NCBI GenBank assembly: GCA_000328365.1
Contig: KB305005.1
Span: 390,992-454,991, forward strand
Direction of reading: 5' to 3'
Source of the DNA: Capitella teleta
Lineage: Eukaryota > Annelida > Polychaeta > Capitellidae
Length of the DNA stretch: 64,000 bases
Part shown: piece by piece, positions 33,076-46,724 of the stretch
Layout: every line of letters starts with the position of its first letter
Position numbering within the stretch: position 1 is the stretch's first letter
Program-made: the position numbers and the translations under genes
The notes under the pieces: model-generated
What the model was told of the DNA's origin: nothing
Database searches by the model: none
Seen by the model: the letters and a program-made list of their open reading frames with translations, nothing else

Positions 33076-36000
33076 TTATAGCTCCTTATTCCTGCTATAA
33101 ACTGAGTACCCTGAATCACGGAAAGCCTCCTCGATCTCAGGGTAAACTGACGCATCTTCAATTGTCACAGGGATCTGTAAGAAAAGAAAAGAAATATAAT
33201 CCAACATGAATGCGATTGATGTTCTTACTTTGTATGGTTTTCCAGCTACCATAGCTGCAATTGTGCTGCGAGCAATTTTTCCAGAACGCGTTTTCGGCAG
33301 TCGCTTAACCACGATTGAGTCTTTGAAGGAGGCGACGGGCCCTACGTGTTGACGAACAACAGAGATGACCTCCTTCACCAACTGACGGTATGGCTTCTCA
33401 ACTCCTGCAAAGGTGAAAATGAAATCAGACTGAGATTAGGTTGATATTAGGTTGTTATGCAGACCAATCTTCAAAACTATAAGACCAATTGGGATCTGTC
33501 CCTTCAGCTTATCCGGCATTCCAATGACGGCGCATTCAGCAATATCATCATGCTCAAGGATTGCCTGGAAGAAAGAAAAGAAAATCTTCATCTGAGATTG
33601 AGATTTCATGACCTCTGACCTCTTCCAACTGCCCCGTAGACAGGCGATGACCAGCAACATTGATGACATCATCAGACCGTGCCATGACAGCAATGTTCCC
33701 GTCTTCATCTCTAAATCCAGAATCCATCGTGTCATAATATCCCTGAAAACTCAAATATTTAAAACTTGTTTTCATAACACCACCAGCGCCTTACAGGGAA
33801 AGTCTTGAAGTACAGATCTTTGAAGCGGTCCTCGCCTTGGAAAAGGGTCGAAAAGCAGTTTGGAGGAAGAGGCAATCTGTATAGATACATAAGTCAGTCA
33901 TTCAAGGCAAAAAAATCAAGCAGTATTCTCACTTTGCAATGATAGCGCCTAGTTCACCCGGATCGGTATCAGATAAATCCTTACGAACAACTTGCACTGC
34001 GTACACACACAAAATAGAAATTATAGGATCACAAGAATAAAAATTGACTCACGATTCCATCCTGGAACCGGTTTACCAGCAACACCAGGAGTGGGGAACA
34101 GGTCATTACCAAGTCCTACACAGGTGGCAGAAATGGCAGATCCAGTCTCTAGATGAATACATGTATAATGAAATATTAATTAAAGGCATTCTCTGAGAGA
34201 CAATAGTGCACCTGTTTGCCACCAGTTGTCCAGCACGGGGGTGCGGAACTTGGCTTGAATCCATTCCATGGTTTCGTGATCACAATGCTCACCAGCGACA
34301 AACATGTAACGGAGACTGGAAATAAAATTTTAATTTCTACAGAGATTAAATATCAAAGGAACTCACTCATCCATAGTGTATCCCTTGGCATGAATTCCAA
34401 GTGGATCCTGATTTCCAGATTTTTCATAAATGAAATGTGAAAACGAACATTTCAAGTGGCTACATACCTCTCTACGCAATGCTCTCATGGCAGTTGGAGC
34501 AACAAACATAGCCACAATACGATGATCAGTGAGCATCCGGTAGTAAGTACTTGCATTGGGGGTACCAACGGGCTTACCCTACAGAAGAAACAGCCACCAA
34601 TGGGCAGAGGAAGCAAGAAAAAACTCACCTCGTACAGAAGTGTTGTATTGCCGTGGATAAGAGGCGCGTAGACAATGTATGAATGACCAACAACCCATCC
34701 TAAATCAGATGCCGCAAACCAAGCCTAAAGAACACATCATAAGAGAGATTAAGCATACTCTTCCAAATGCCTACCTCTCTTTTATGGACTCCGTACAGAT
34801 TATACATCGACCAATTCAGAACGACCGCATGGCCACCAGTTGGTCGCACAACAGCCTAACAAAGATGGTTAAGCATGGAACTCTCACGACAATGGCTCAA
34901 ACCTTAGGAACACCAGTTGTTCCTGATGTGTAAAGCAGATATGCGGGATCTGACGACTCAACTGCCACGCAATCGTGAGGAGAAGCAGACGCCATCTCAT
35001 CATTGTAGTCATAATCCCTTCCAACCGTCAGGGGAGCAGGGGAGAACTGGAGTTCACTCAAGGTTAAAACACGGTCAACACAAACTATTCAATAATAATG
35101 TACATGCATATGTGTATATTATTGACAATGTTTATTGGAACAACAATCATGGAGCACAATTTATTGGATTATTTTATTTTCATTCAATAAGCAAATCTGC
35201 AGCGCGATTAGAATTAGAATTCAGCAAAACTACGAGCCACACACTGCTAAAAAATATATAATTATTATAATTGTGTCAGAACAAATATATGCCTTTCAAG
35301 AATAAATAGCTGGACCTTCAAATGTCACCAATTTTTTTTTTTTCATGTCACTTGATGGGAGTGTCACATACGATAAAGCCTCACCAAAATAAAGCAAACA
35401 AATTCAACATAATAAATAATAAACCAATTCGATAAAAATCGCAAGAATTTAAATAAGAAATTATGCTTTGTGAAGTGCCCAGATGATGGAATCACAGGAG
35501 AGTTGAAACGAAAACAAGAGAATTAATTATGGGAAAAATTGCCACCCAGCCAGGAGTGAATTCTTAAAGTGAAGAGAATACCATAAAAAAATATCTACAA
35601 GGAAAACATTAAAAAAAAACTGTTTGGATTGGTACAGTACACAGCTTGAGTTGAGCAATGTACAAGCATATGAAATCTGAACTTTTTCTAATGCACTACA
35701 AATATTATCCCCTTTTATAATTTACGCCAGTTTTGCAACTTTTGGTGCCTATAGAAAGTGATCGTCATTCACCAGAACCCTAGAAAAAACATGCATTTCA
35801 AACTCATTTTCCCCCTCAAAAACTAATATGCGATAGTATATCAACAATAATCATCCCTGATAATATGGACCTATTATATACTAATACATTATGGCAAAAA
35901 AACCATATCAGATCTTATCTTCCTTAAACGCACAGCTGGACACTGAATCAATCCAAAATGTTACTGACATGAAATATTGATAGCCACTACGAAACAACAC

Positions 36001-39000
36001 GAAACAGTAATACTCACTTCCTAAAAATACAAACAAAAGAAAAATCAATCAAAAGGAAAGAAGATCATATTAAGAACCTTAAAAATTGAAATTTCAGTAA
36101 TGGAATGCCCAGTAATAAATTGATCACAAATATGAAAGATGTCTCTTCTCATTATTATTCTGCAAGACCATTAGCTGTCCTTACCTGTTCATGAGATGTG
36201 CGGTTGAAGATGATGCAAGACGAGGGTTTGTGCGCCGCAAGATCCAAAGCGCGATCCAAGAGTTCTTTGTAATCAATCACTCTGTTTGGTTCAACTCCAC
36301 AATTTGCTCCAACAACCAATTTTGGCTGAAAATTGAAAATATATGATGCAACATCATATAGATCAGAGAAATGAACATAATTACCAGGGCATGGTCAATC
36401 CTTGTGGCGAGTTCTTTCGATGCAAATCCACCAAAGACGAGAGAATGAAGGGCACCAAGACGAGCACAAGCAAGCATGGCAACGATGGCCTCAGGAATCA
36501 TGGGCATGTAAATGAGCACCCGGTCGCCCTTCTGGATGTCATGCTTTGCAAGAACGCCAGCGAACAGGGATACCTAAATGACAGTGCAAAAAGATACATT
36601 TCATGACTTTAATTCAGACTAATTAACGGAATCATAATTAATGTATTTGAAACAGAATTAAATAAAGTATAAATTAATTGTAAATAACACATCATCTACA
36701 AGACCGCTGACATAATTTTCTGTTAGTAAGGAGACCTCGGTGTACAAGTAATTAAACAAACGGGTTTTTGGCAGGGGGTTTTTGGGTATATATGTACATA
36801 GATAAGTAAATAGACACTTTGATTTTGGGCTTTTTTCCTTTTTTCAGGTGCGTTATGCATGCATAATATGCACACCAGGAACACAAGTAATCATAACGCA
36901 CTTATAAAAATCGCTTGAGACACGAGTTCGCAGAAAAGAAAACTGCAGTACTAGTACATGACTCGGGGTAAACTGTAAATTCAGACGGGTAAACAAACCG
37001 ATAAATTTACCTAAGAGAAGAAAGAGAAGAAAACCTCAGTACACGTATAATACATCAATCTCGTTTCGTGGCAATTATCCAGGCCCCGCACTTTGCATGC
37101 AGGGGTAAAAAATAACAGCTGTTCAATCACAGATTACTGTAACATCTTTGTCAGCCCATGGCCCTGGACATCAGACCTACAATTCCCCATAATCGCTCCC
37201 GAAACACTGGAAACAGTGCGAACACTGGGAAATAAACATTAAATTACGCCCTTTTTGCAATTATGTATACCGAATGTATATAATATATCATGTACTAATG
37301 GAATAGTTTGTAGCTGCCGGTAATGAAAGCCTAAGGCTTTAAATGGTGTTCTTAATAAAATTTAATGTCATGAATGAATGAGTAAAGTGTAGGGTACTAC
37401 GCGATGCGCTATGCACTCGAGTTGTCATATTACGTTCAATTGGTAACATGCATATTTCACCAGTTTTCCCTTCCCATCGGCTTGGCTTTGGTAGCCCGGA
37501 AACAGCGAACTTTGACACTATAACTTGACCTAGTAACGGAGTTCACGCAAGGTGAAGCAAAAAGGCATCCAGGGCAGCTCACATCGAGTGGAGTTTATTC
37601 GAGCGCACAATATAACTGAACATGCACTCGGCGTCTTTCGAAGAGCGCTGCATACAAGTAAAATGTGACACAGTTAGACCCCTTTCCCTCTCACGAAATG
37701 TTATATTGCATACAAAATAACTACGTATACGATGCGTAGCCAAGGTGCTTTAAAGTTTCAAGAGCTTAAAATCGAAGATATCAAGATAACGAACTTTGTC
37801 TCAAGGCTTGATCTCTTGAGTACTCATTAAGTTTCAAGCCTCCTCCATCTTCAAATTCAATGCGTTCGATCGGAAGCATCGGAACCGAAATACATGTAAT
37901 CAGCATTATCAATTAAATTCCTGCACTTGGAGTGGCTCATCGATCGGCTCATTTGGCTGAGATCCTTCCAAGACCGACTCCATCCTACAGATGACTATGT
38001 TCAGATGACTAACGGTCAAAACAGACGATTTTAATGGACATCACGGTCATCTTGGGTCTTCATTGATTTCCAAATCACGCAATAAACAATTGTATATATA
38101 TCGCTGTTCGCTTTACCGTACTGCCCCTTCTTAATTCCTCTACGGAAGTACTGTAAAATACAAAGTGCGTTCAGTTTTCCAATTTACACCTTTTTGGCAT
38201 TACATATTGGATATAGAAGAAAGAGAGCAGTTGTCATCCGGGGGCCATATTACGTCCATCACTAATAGCCGCCTGCTACCGGTCGAGACTCCCGGCGTAT
38301 CTCGATGACAGTGTAATACTGTAATTTTACAAATTCAACATTATAATGTCCTGTGAGTGTGGTTTCATTCTGAAAATGTTATTACCGGTCGTTCTGCTTG
38401 AGAATTTACCTCGACCGTGTCTGAAGTAGGCCTGCTCTGAATAAGCTAGTCATCAGACTCACGACTTTGGTGATAAAATATAAATTATATCAACTAATGT
38501 AAATCAAAAAATGCAATCGAGTAATGGACCTGGACTATCACGTAATGCATGCCCTTTTGTGTGGGGGTACAGGCAACTAGCACAGCCTCATCGGTATTTG
38601 ATCTATAGGGATGACGCTTCCCGTATGATATGGCTGTCTATAGGCTAAAGCATCGGATACATTCAAAAAGCAAACCATAAGAGTTCTACGAAAACAACAA
38701 TGAGCCAATACACGAAAGAAAACATCGCGAAGGGAAAAACACTCAAATACACATATTGTCGGATGTTGATAACAGATCAGGTCTGGCGGCAGGAGGAGTT
38801 GTTTCCCGAGAACGAAATGCGTTGCTAACAAAGGACATGTGATGGAATGGAGGTATTACACACTGCCTGCATACAGCGAGTGATTCGTACACAATAGTGT
38901 ACAAATTCATATCATGATGCAGCAAATTCGCACATTTATTGGTATTAACCAATTATCGAAATCCTATTAAACTAACGCATTAAATTGAACTCATAACTAT

Positions 39001-42000
39001 TTACTATTTATTATTCAGTACTCCATATAATTAGTATTATGTTAAGTTGATTAACACTGTGGCCTAGAATAGCCCCAGAGAGAGAAAGAGGAGTGCATTT
39101 CGGTCGCACTATGTATAAAGTCGATCGATCCGCTAATTATACCTGAATGCTCCAAATCACAGGTACGCGCATGAGGTGCATAGGTATAAGATGCAAGAAT
39201 TGATTTGTTTGCGTTGACATGACTGGTATAATAGTGTTGTTACCTTAGCGGCCCCTGTGTTTTACCTTTTCAAGGAGTTCGCTGTACGTGATCTTCTGGA
39301 TCGTGTTGGTGACGGGGCTGTCGTGGATGATGGCCACCTGTAAGCCATGTCCAGCCTCCACGTGCCGGTCCACGGCATTGTAGCAAGTGTTCAACTTGCC
39401 CCCGACGAACCTGCGAAAGGTCACACATACAGGTCAACAGTTTGGAAAACACGATGATACATCGATGGAGATAATTCAGCTATGTGCTGACATCATTGCA
39501 CACGTTGCGAGCATTTGGGATGGTATTACGCACACATTTATAATACGGCGTAAATTGAACAAATAAATCCTAACGGAGCTGACAGGAGATGGAATGATCG
39601 TCGTATTCTAGAACACGTATTGCAGCAGTAATGGAGCAACAGGAGTATACGTCAATTATCCGAATACATGTATAACGAATAAGGGCATGTATATTATTGT
39701 GTATACGTTAGTCTCGTGCATTTGACATAAAATTTCGCTTACATGCGAGGAGCATTGCATATTGAACTGTGAGTCTGTGAGGAGGCTTTTCAACCTGTGT
39801 CCTCGTGCATTTTTAAGAAGGTCGCCAGCATTGAATGTGCAGAATGTGGTTTGAAAGCTATCCTTCATGGTTCATGTGCCATTACGTACGAAATGCGCGG
39901 TGTATGTGACAGCATTTACCATCAGGCATCACTGCATGCATCATATACACAACTTGCAGATCGTGCAGTTCCGCTGTTAAAATGGGTTCTCATTTTATTT
40001 TTGGCATTAGCAAAATATGAAAACTTGTCTGGCGTGAATACTTGAATACTAGTACATTTACTTATATTGTATACGCAGTATAGCTGTAAGTTTGCTACAA
40101 GGCTTATGATACAGAAATTACCATAGGCAGCACTGAAGGCAACACTAACCTAAGGCAACAATGAGCACACGATGCAGATTCTAACTATGGCTGGAGTTTG
40201 TTGCTACATTGACGTCAATTCTAGCAAATTAATATTACATGTATACCACTATACCGCCCAAAACGGAGACCATTTATATTTGTTATCCTTATATTTACTC
40301 ACGAATATTGCTCTGGTTTTCAAACTAATTTGTTTAGCTCTACTTAGCAAGCTACGGCAAACATTGAGAAACATTGAATGAGGTCAAATGTATAGGTCAG
40401 AGTAACCCTGTCGAATGGGCAACATGTCTGAGTATCAATTACTCGTTATGACTGGCAATAGAAGTATTTTAATTTTGCTTTATGATTCCCTCTGACGGAT
40501 GCACTGCATGGCAGCGTGATGCACGCGTTTAGAGAAACGCAGTATTACGAGGTTGATAACAATAACAGGCAACAAAACCTGTACAAAAAGGTCAGAATTG
40601 TTTGGGGAAAAATCTGCTGTTGCCTTGGCCTAGAAAGCGGGGAAAAAAGGCATTCGCGTGATAGAAGTTCATATAGAACACATTTATCATTCGTTGATAT
40701 TGTCATTGAAGAAAACCGGAGGATTCTAAGATGCTAGATCAGTCTAAAATATAGGCCTAAATTAAACATGTATAGTCCTTGAGCTGGATGAAAAAAGGTA
40801 CCAAATTTCGAGAAAAACGAAACAGTGATTTTTACAATATTCAACATCCCTAGCTAAGGTTTAGACGTGATAGCAGTATGAAAGTGGTAGCTTATGGGTA
40901 GAAAACCTGTTTTGAGCATGGTAGGGGTATGTCCAAAAAGACAATATTACGTATTTCGAAATGTGTTTCGTGTGAGCTCCACAAACTATCAGCGTCCATC
41001 TATCTCATTTCAAAATATGTATAACTGCATGTCAAACCCATATTACGGATATCAGTTGCTGAAAGGTGCCGTTTTAGGACCGATTTTGAGTCGTTTTTAG
41101 AAATATGTATCAGATAGTTTCCTATATCTCTGCTAAAATTGAAGTTTTCAGCAAATTGACCCCCATTCATATCAAAACCAAAAAATGTAAATAAATTAGA
41201 CATTGTTCATTAATTAAATTAATTATGTAAAAATACATGACCCAACCCCTAATTGACAGTCGTGGTCAAAAAGAATAAATTTACAATATCAGCCATATTT
41301 TATTTTTTCAAGGCTGCATAAATTATGTCAGTATAAACAAAACAGGGTTATACTGATGACCTTTAAACTGAAATACCGTCCTAATTAAAGTTCATTAATT
41401 AATTTTAGATTAATTAACTAATTAGTTGTGAAAAATCAAAGAATGGCAAATATTTTACACAAATGAATAACAACAACAAAACAACCTTTAATTACTATGT
41501 ATGGTGATTATGCTGATCTGTGCTTAATGGGTGGATACGAAATAATACCAAGTACACGTATGTGTGTAAAACGTGTAAGAAAATTATGGCGCTGCCTCAT
41601 CAGACGGTTCAAGATACTTCATAAAATTATAATTTTAGTAAAATTCATTTTAGGCATTAGTTGGATTTAGGCAATGACTAAAGAGCAGACGACGGCAATT
41701 AAACCATCGGTCGGAGCAGCCAACAGGGAGGACGTGTTGCACAATGGGATTTAGGACCGGTTCCTAATTTTTGTATCTACTACAGTATGTACATTGTGGT
41801 ATAATTTATATATATATTTATGGAAGATTCAATACAGTGGAATCTTCAAGAAAACATAATTATTTTAATGGGAGATAAATATTTATACAATCTATAATGC
41901 TGGTATTCTTACATGCTTTTACATTTATAGAGCTATATTGTTTTGTTTATATTTGGATGGATTGTTGGTTTCTCTTTCTAAATTGAATGTTGGTTGTTAT

Positions 42001-43476
42001 TTAGGACACTACTTTTCAGGAGCACTTGCCTATGCTGATGATTTAACGTTACTCGCCCCAAGTGTCAATGCTGCACAAATAATGCTTACTGCTTGTGGGT
42101 AGTTCTCGGATATTTTGGATGTCAAATTTAATTCCACTAAAAGTTTTTTTTTTTTTTTTGCACAATGGTTCCCATGATGGCGTTAATCTTTTCCTATGCA
42201 ATGATCATATTCCTGTCAAGCCACAATTCATTTATTTAGGCTCATGTGTCAGTTTAAATTATAATAGCTATAATATAGACAGCTTGTAAAGATATTATGT
42301 TACAAACGAATAACGTTGCATTTGACACTTATTATTTCTGCACCCTCGTTCCCAACTTCCCATTCAAAATTGATCCCACTTGTCAGGGACTGGTTAAATT
42401 TTGATTTACAATTGTTACTTCGCTTCTGTAAGCTCTTTACAAAAATATTAAATTCAACAAATACTATCGTAAAATATGTTGGTAGAATTTGCCCAATGTA
42501 CTACTCTGCCATTTCAAATAATATAAAAACATGTCTCTTTTAAGCCAAGAAACCCTCCTCTTCGTGCCTCGGTGTATCAACTTTCAGCAAACTAATATGG
42601 CATCAACACCAAAATTCATATAGTCACGAAGAAATAATATTTTCCGATTCGATAAAAGACCTGATATCAATAAATAATTCTATAATTCCCATGCTAAATG
42701 AGGAAAGAACCATTTTTTTGCCAATATTTCTCTACCATATATAATATATATAAATATATAATATATATATATATTATTTTCATGGTCACCCTAACTATAG
42801 AAATTTCGAAGTAGCCAGAGCTGCCACATAAAAAAAAAAATGATAATAAAAAATTAAATAAAAAATTAAATAAAAATTAAATAAAAACTATCTACATCTA
42901 GGCCAACATTTATTAAAACCTCCACCGATTGAGGAAATACAGTATATATTGATTTTTAGAATACATTTACTAAAATTGAAATAACTAATTATGTATGTAT
43001 TGTAATTAACGATAAATAATTAAACATCAATCCATCATTATCAGCTGATTTCATACCTAGTTCGACAATGTGACATGTATTATTATAAACAAATTGATTA
43101 TAATTATTGTATACATAAGCCTGCCAGGGTAGGCTGATACGAACCATTTAGTGAAGGGAGGGTTGTCGTTATCCAGGACCCTGTCCCACTTCTTCTCCCA
43201 CACGATTTCCTCGGCCGCTGCCCCCCAGAACTCCTCCGGATTCTCAATACTCCTCTGGTATGCATCGTCGTAGATGAACGGGTTGTCGATCCCTCTGTAA
43301 TCCGGGTGCAGGAGGTTGTCCTGCGAGGGAATTCCAGCTGCCGCTGACGACTTGCGAGAGGATACTCCTCCAAATCGCGAATTGGCGGCTGTCACCCTCG
43401 AAGTTGAAAATCGAAGCGAAATGACATCTTTAGCAACTCTCCCGAGTTGAAGAAATGATCTTGAACAGCGATGCAT
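33076..43476 (-). CDS. ACSS3: Mitochondrial acyl-CoA synthetase short-chain family member 3
   Basis: ACSS3 is an ANL-superfamily ligase that activates short-chain acids (propionate preferred in mammals) to acyl-CoA in mitochondria. Exon 1 (43476-43145) starts [17 protein letters not shown], an Arg/Ser-rich presequence fitting mitochondrial import, then [20 protein letters not shown]. Exon 2 (about 39412-39267) has [18 protein letters not shown]. Further exons read downward: [20 protein letters not shown] and [15 protein letters not shown] (36.4-36.6 kb), the ATP loop [13 protein letters not shown] (34.9-35.0 kb), [43 protein letters not shown] (34.2 kb), [26 protein letters not shown] and [11 protein letters not shown] with the catalytic Lys (33.3 kb). 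The last exon is 33174-33076. GGFASKEL and RIDH favour ACSS3 over ACSS1/2. The 3' exons have tiny introns; the first two introns are 2.7 and 3.7 kb. It lies head-to-head with the FKBP4-like gene. Confidence 0.94.
36574..39266 (-). other. ACSS3 intron, no other gene seen
   Basis: AT-rich intron of about 2.7 kb. It holds a TTATGCATGCATAA palindrome near 36854, a GCGTTATGAT word (36890-36899) and no recognisable transposon ends or exon. Confidence 0.6.
39413..43144 (-). other. First ACSS3 intron with LINE debris
   Basis: This 3.7-kb intron is AT-rich, with TA repeats near 42735-42780. It contains a non-LTR reverse transcriptase fragment at 42001-42545. I see nothing else that is supported. Confidence 0.6.
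42001..42545 (+). mobile_element. LINE (non-LTR retrotransposon) reverse transcriptase fragment
   Basis: Starting at about 42004 one frame reads [20 protein letters not shown], containing the YADD catalytic motif of LINE reverse transcriptases followed by LLAPS. It breaks at a stop (TAG, about 42102), then continues with [12 protein letters not shown]. After a T run a shifted frame gives [18 protein letters not shown], the usual FxYLG segment after the palm, and a later frame has [15 protein letters not shown], resembling the C-terminal region of CR1/L2-like LINEs. It is a 5'- and 3'-truncated, frame-broken relic on the strand opposite to ACSS3. Clade assignment is tentative. Confidence 0.75.
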
Positions 43477-43829
43477 GGTTGTAGCCCCCTGTCAATAACT
43501 GTCAATACTGAAATCTCCGCGAATTTCAACAAACGAAGAAGCTGTGAACAGTGATTACGTACGATGCCCTGGAAAACGGCGTCGATGTAAACACCTCCAA
43601 TAGTTCATGACCTGACCTGATATGCAGCCTTGAGCTATTTAAGATATAACCTTTGACATGTCCTTATTCTAATCGGCCTTGAGGTGCACAGGAAGTGAAC
43701 TCTGCGCGTAATCACACTACACGCCGGGCTGACTTCCATGTGAATTTTCTAGAACTCAAACAATTGATTTCTTTGATACTTTCTCTTTCGTTTGCGCATC
43801 CTGTCCGCCATTTGAACATTTTCTGAATT
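43477..43829. promoter_or_regulatory. Divergent ACSS3-FKBP4 promoter interval
   Basis: Only 353 bp separate the ACSS3 ATG (43476, minus) from the FKBP4-like ATG (43830, plus), so this interval must hold both 5' UTRs and both core promoters. It is more GC-rich than the flanks and has no clear TATA box. A CCAAT lies near 43600 (CTCCAATAG). Bidirectional firing is inferred from layout. Confidence 0.55.
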
Positions 43830-45855
43830 ATGACGGGAACGGAGAGTGGGCAGCCGGCAGGGGCTGTGGACATCACCGAGAACAAAGACGGCGGTGTTTT
43901 GAAGGAGGTGAAGCGAGCTGGCACCTCGACTGACAAGCCCCGCGCAGGCGACAAGGTGTCAGTGCACTACGTCGGTACCCTCACGGATGGCTCCGAGTTT
44001 GACTCTAGCAGAAAGCGTGGAGAATACTTTACTTTTCAATTGGGGAAAGGTGCGGACGAATAAAATAATTTGCTGTGTACAATGTTATTTATTTCACTTC
44101 CCTCTTCAGGCCAGGTCATCAAAGCATGGGACCTTGGCGTTGCAACCATGACCAGAGGAGAGCTGTCGGTATTTACCTGTCGAGCGGATTATGCATATGG
44201 AGAGAGAGGGTCTGGCAGCATTCCCCCTAATGCTACGCTGATTTTTGAGGTTGAGTTATTTGATTGGAAGGGTATGTGAATTGCATTCTTTATCATTCTC
44301 AACGACTTACATCTAATTTTATAAATTTATTCTCCTCTAGGTGAGGATATTTCCCCAGACAAAGACAACAGCATCACAAAAAGTCTGATTGAAGATGGAA
44401 GTGGTTACGACACGCCTAATGATGGTGCCACTGTTGAAGGTTGTGTGATAACGATGTACTCTGTCATTGTATGACCTTTCTCTCTTCATTTAGTCCACTT
44501 AAAGGGTTACCATGGAGACAGAGTCTTTCAGGATGAAGACATCGCTTTCATCGTCGGAGAGGCCTCAGAAGTTGGAGTCATTGATGGAATTGAATTTGCT
44601 GTCAAGAAATTCAAGAAAGGAGAAAGCGCGCAGTTGAAAATTTCGGCTAAGCATGCTTACGGCCTGAAAGGGTCAACCGAGTACAACATTCCTGCGAACA
44701 CTGATCTTGTTTATGAAGTGAAATTGAATAAATTCGAAAAGGTCTTTGAAATTCTATTGTTTAGTGACAGTATTGCATAAAAAAATATTTCAACAGGCGA
44801 AAGAGAATTGGGAAATGGACGCTGTTGAGAAGCTGGAACAGTCGGAAATAGTGAAGGCTAAGGGAACAAACTACTTCAAAGTAGGGAATCATTTTATGTT
44901 TTCTTTAATTTATATATTTTTCTCTCCTATAGGCTTCCAAGTTTGATTTAGCGCAGCGTTACTACATGAAGATTGTGGATTATCTTCAATCAGAGGATAA
45001 ATTGGAAGGCGAAGAGAAGCAAAAGAGAGAAGCGCTGTTGTTGGCCGCGTATTTGAACTTGGCCATGTGCGGTCTTAAATTGAAAAAGTATTTAGAAGTG
45101 CGAGAAAATTGCGATAAAGCCCTCGAAATGGACTCGAAGAATGAAAAGGCTTTCTTCAGACGAGGATCTGTGAGTGCTTCTTCTGCTATCTTAATGAAAA
45201 TATATTTTCATTGCAATTCTATTCTCAGGCCAGTATGCAAATTCAGGATTTCGAAGATGCGATCGCAGACTTCAATCGGGTGCTGGAGGTCGACCCGAAC
45301 AATAAAGCCGCCAAGAACCAGATTATTATTTGCCAACAAACAATGAAGAAAATAAAGGAGAAGGAAAAGCAAACTTACGCTGGCATGTTTGCCAAATTTG
45401 CTAAGATTGACGCTAAGGTATGAACACTTGAACTCTTCAGTCTTACACTTATTCTGTGTTGTGCACTGAATAAATGTCATTCTGACGTCCTGCTTTACAG
45501 AGGGATCCCGCGTACCAGGTCCAAAGCAACTCAGGTGACCTCTTCTCCGGGGTCCACGACTGGTCTAACTCAATGGCCGATGGCATGTTGCCCCTTGACC
45601 AAGAAATGGCAGCGTTTGGCGAGAAAATGCCCGAACCGAAATACAATTGTGACGATTCCCAGAAAGAAAATGAAAACCCGGAGGATGATTGATCACCTGA
45701 GGCTGCGGATGGATGGCCTACGCGCAACTCTTAATTTTGTGTTTGTGTGAATTTATTTTTCTGTGCTGTGTTCACAGAAGGGAGGAAGTGGAGACGAGAA
45801 ATCTAACAAAGAGGAATCGAAAGAGGAGGCGAGCGAGCCTGCCGCCAAAGAATGA
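43830..45855 (+). CDS. FKBP4: FKBP4/5-type immunophilin, HSP90 co-chaperone
   Basis: Large FKBPs are peptidyl-prolyl isomerases that dock on HSP90 and act in steroid-receptor and dynein complexes in cytosol and nucleus. Exons: 43830-44049, 44110-44271, 44341-44439, 44494-44741, 44797-44880, 44933-45169 and 45229-45417, then one of two last exons. Residues about 30-140 are an active-looking FK506-binding domain ([34 protein letters not shown]). Residues about 150-243 are a second, degenerate FKBP domain ([18 protein letters not shown]). Three TPR-like units follow ([33 protein letters not shown]) and an [16 protein letters not shown] helix. With the exon at 45501-45692 the product is 476 residues; with the exon at 45778-45855 it is 438. 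Human FKBP4 is 459. Both acceptors are phase 0. Confidence 0.95.
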
Positions 45856-45932
45856 GATTGAATAAGCATGAAATGCCGAGACGCAGTTTGCTGTCCTTAT
45901 GTTCCCACGTGTGCTTGATATGTGTTCATTTT

Positions 45933-45938
45933 AATAAA
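45933..45938 (+). terminator. Poly(A) signal AATAAA of the FKBP4-like gene
   Basis: Canonical hexamer 78 bp after the distal stop codon and 241 bp after the proximal one; it can serve both alternative ends. Confidence 0.65.
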
Positions 45939-45955
45939 ATACTTTGTATCAATTT

Positions 45956-46724
45956 CCAGTTTTCTTCTTGATCCTAATTTTCTCTTCTCTGCATCTGGAA
46001 ATGTCCATTGATGCGTGTATTTGCATCTGGTGGGCAGCGAAGAAGCTTATTGCAGAAATTGGACTAGTAAAGGAAGCTTGGTTACTTTTTCAACGTTCTT
46101 CAGTTACATGCGGTGGAAATTGAATAATTTGATCTGATGGGTACAATACATGTTACCAGGAAAAAGTTCTGTGACGAGTGAAGCAACGTGCAACCACATG
46201 CACTTTTACTAGGCATCCAGCTTTCATATACCCTGGATAAGAATTTGTCTTCAAATGAGTGTAGGTACGACCGTTTATTGCCAATATTAATTCAAAATAT
46301 TGTAAATGTATTATTTAAAAAACCCGTCCATAATGAAGATCCGAGAAACTCAATACTTGTACACCAAAATGTATGATACCATAAAAGTTTTTTAATTGAA
46401 TACCCAAGGAGAGCACATCTGCACAAATAATGGATAAATAATATGCAGACACTGAATACAACTACAAACATTGCATTGAACAGTCTTTTTCACAATCATG
46501 TAGTTTCAAAGTCTCCTTTGCTTTAGAGTCGCACTCTAGAAAGCAAGGCTCAACAAGCACATGCATCCGCATGTGCTTCTTCACCTTCACTGGCATCTTT
46601 ATTTCCAGATTGAGCAAATCTCATGCACACAGCATTCATTATGGTGGGTTATATTGTGCCATGGTGCACTCCCACATGGTTTGTCCTTCAAATTGGTGAT
46701 CGGAGAGTATGTCTTATGCAAACA
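45956..46724. other. Convergent spacer between the FKBP4-like and THAP-ZnF genes
   Basis: No gene seen. A minus-strand AATAAA (TTTATT at 46598-46603) lies about 125 bp past the THAP-ZnF stop and may end that transcript. A stretch near 46520-46640 (CATGTGCTTCTTCACC) resembles a decayed zinc-finger repeat on the minus strand, suggesting the array was once longer. Confidence 0.5.

Noticed and set aside
46520-46640. An eleventh zinc finger of the THAP-ZnF gene
   Set aside because: Only a decayed resemblance beyond the stop codon; not an open finger, so mentioned only as possible array debris.
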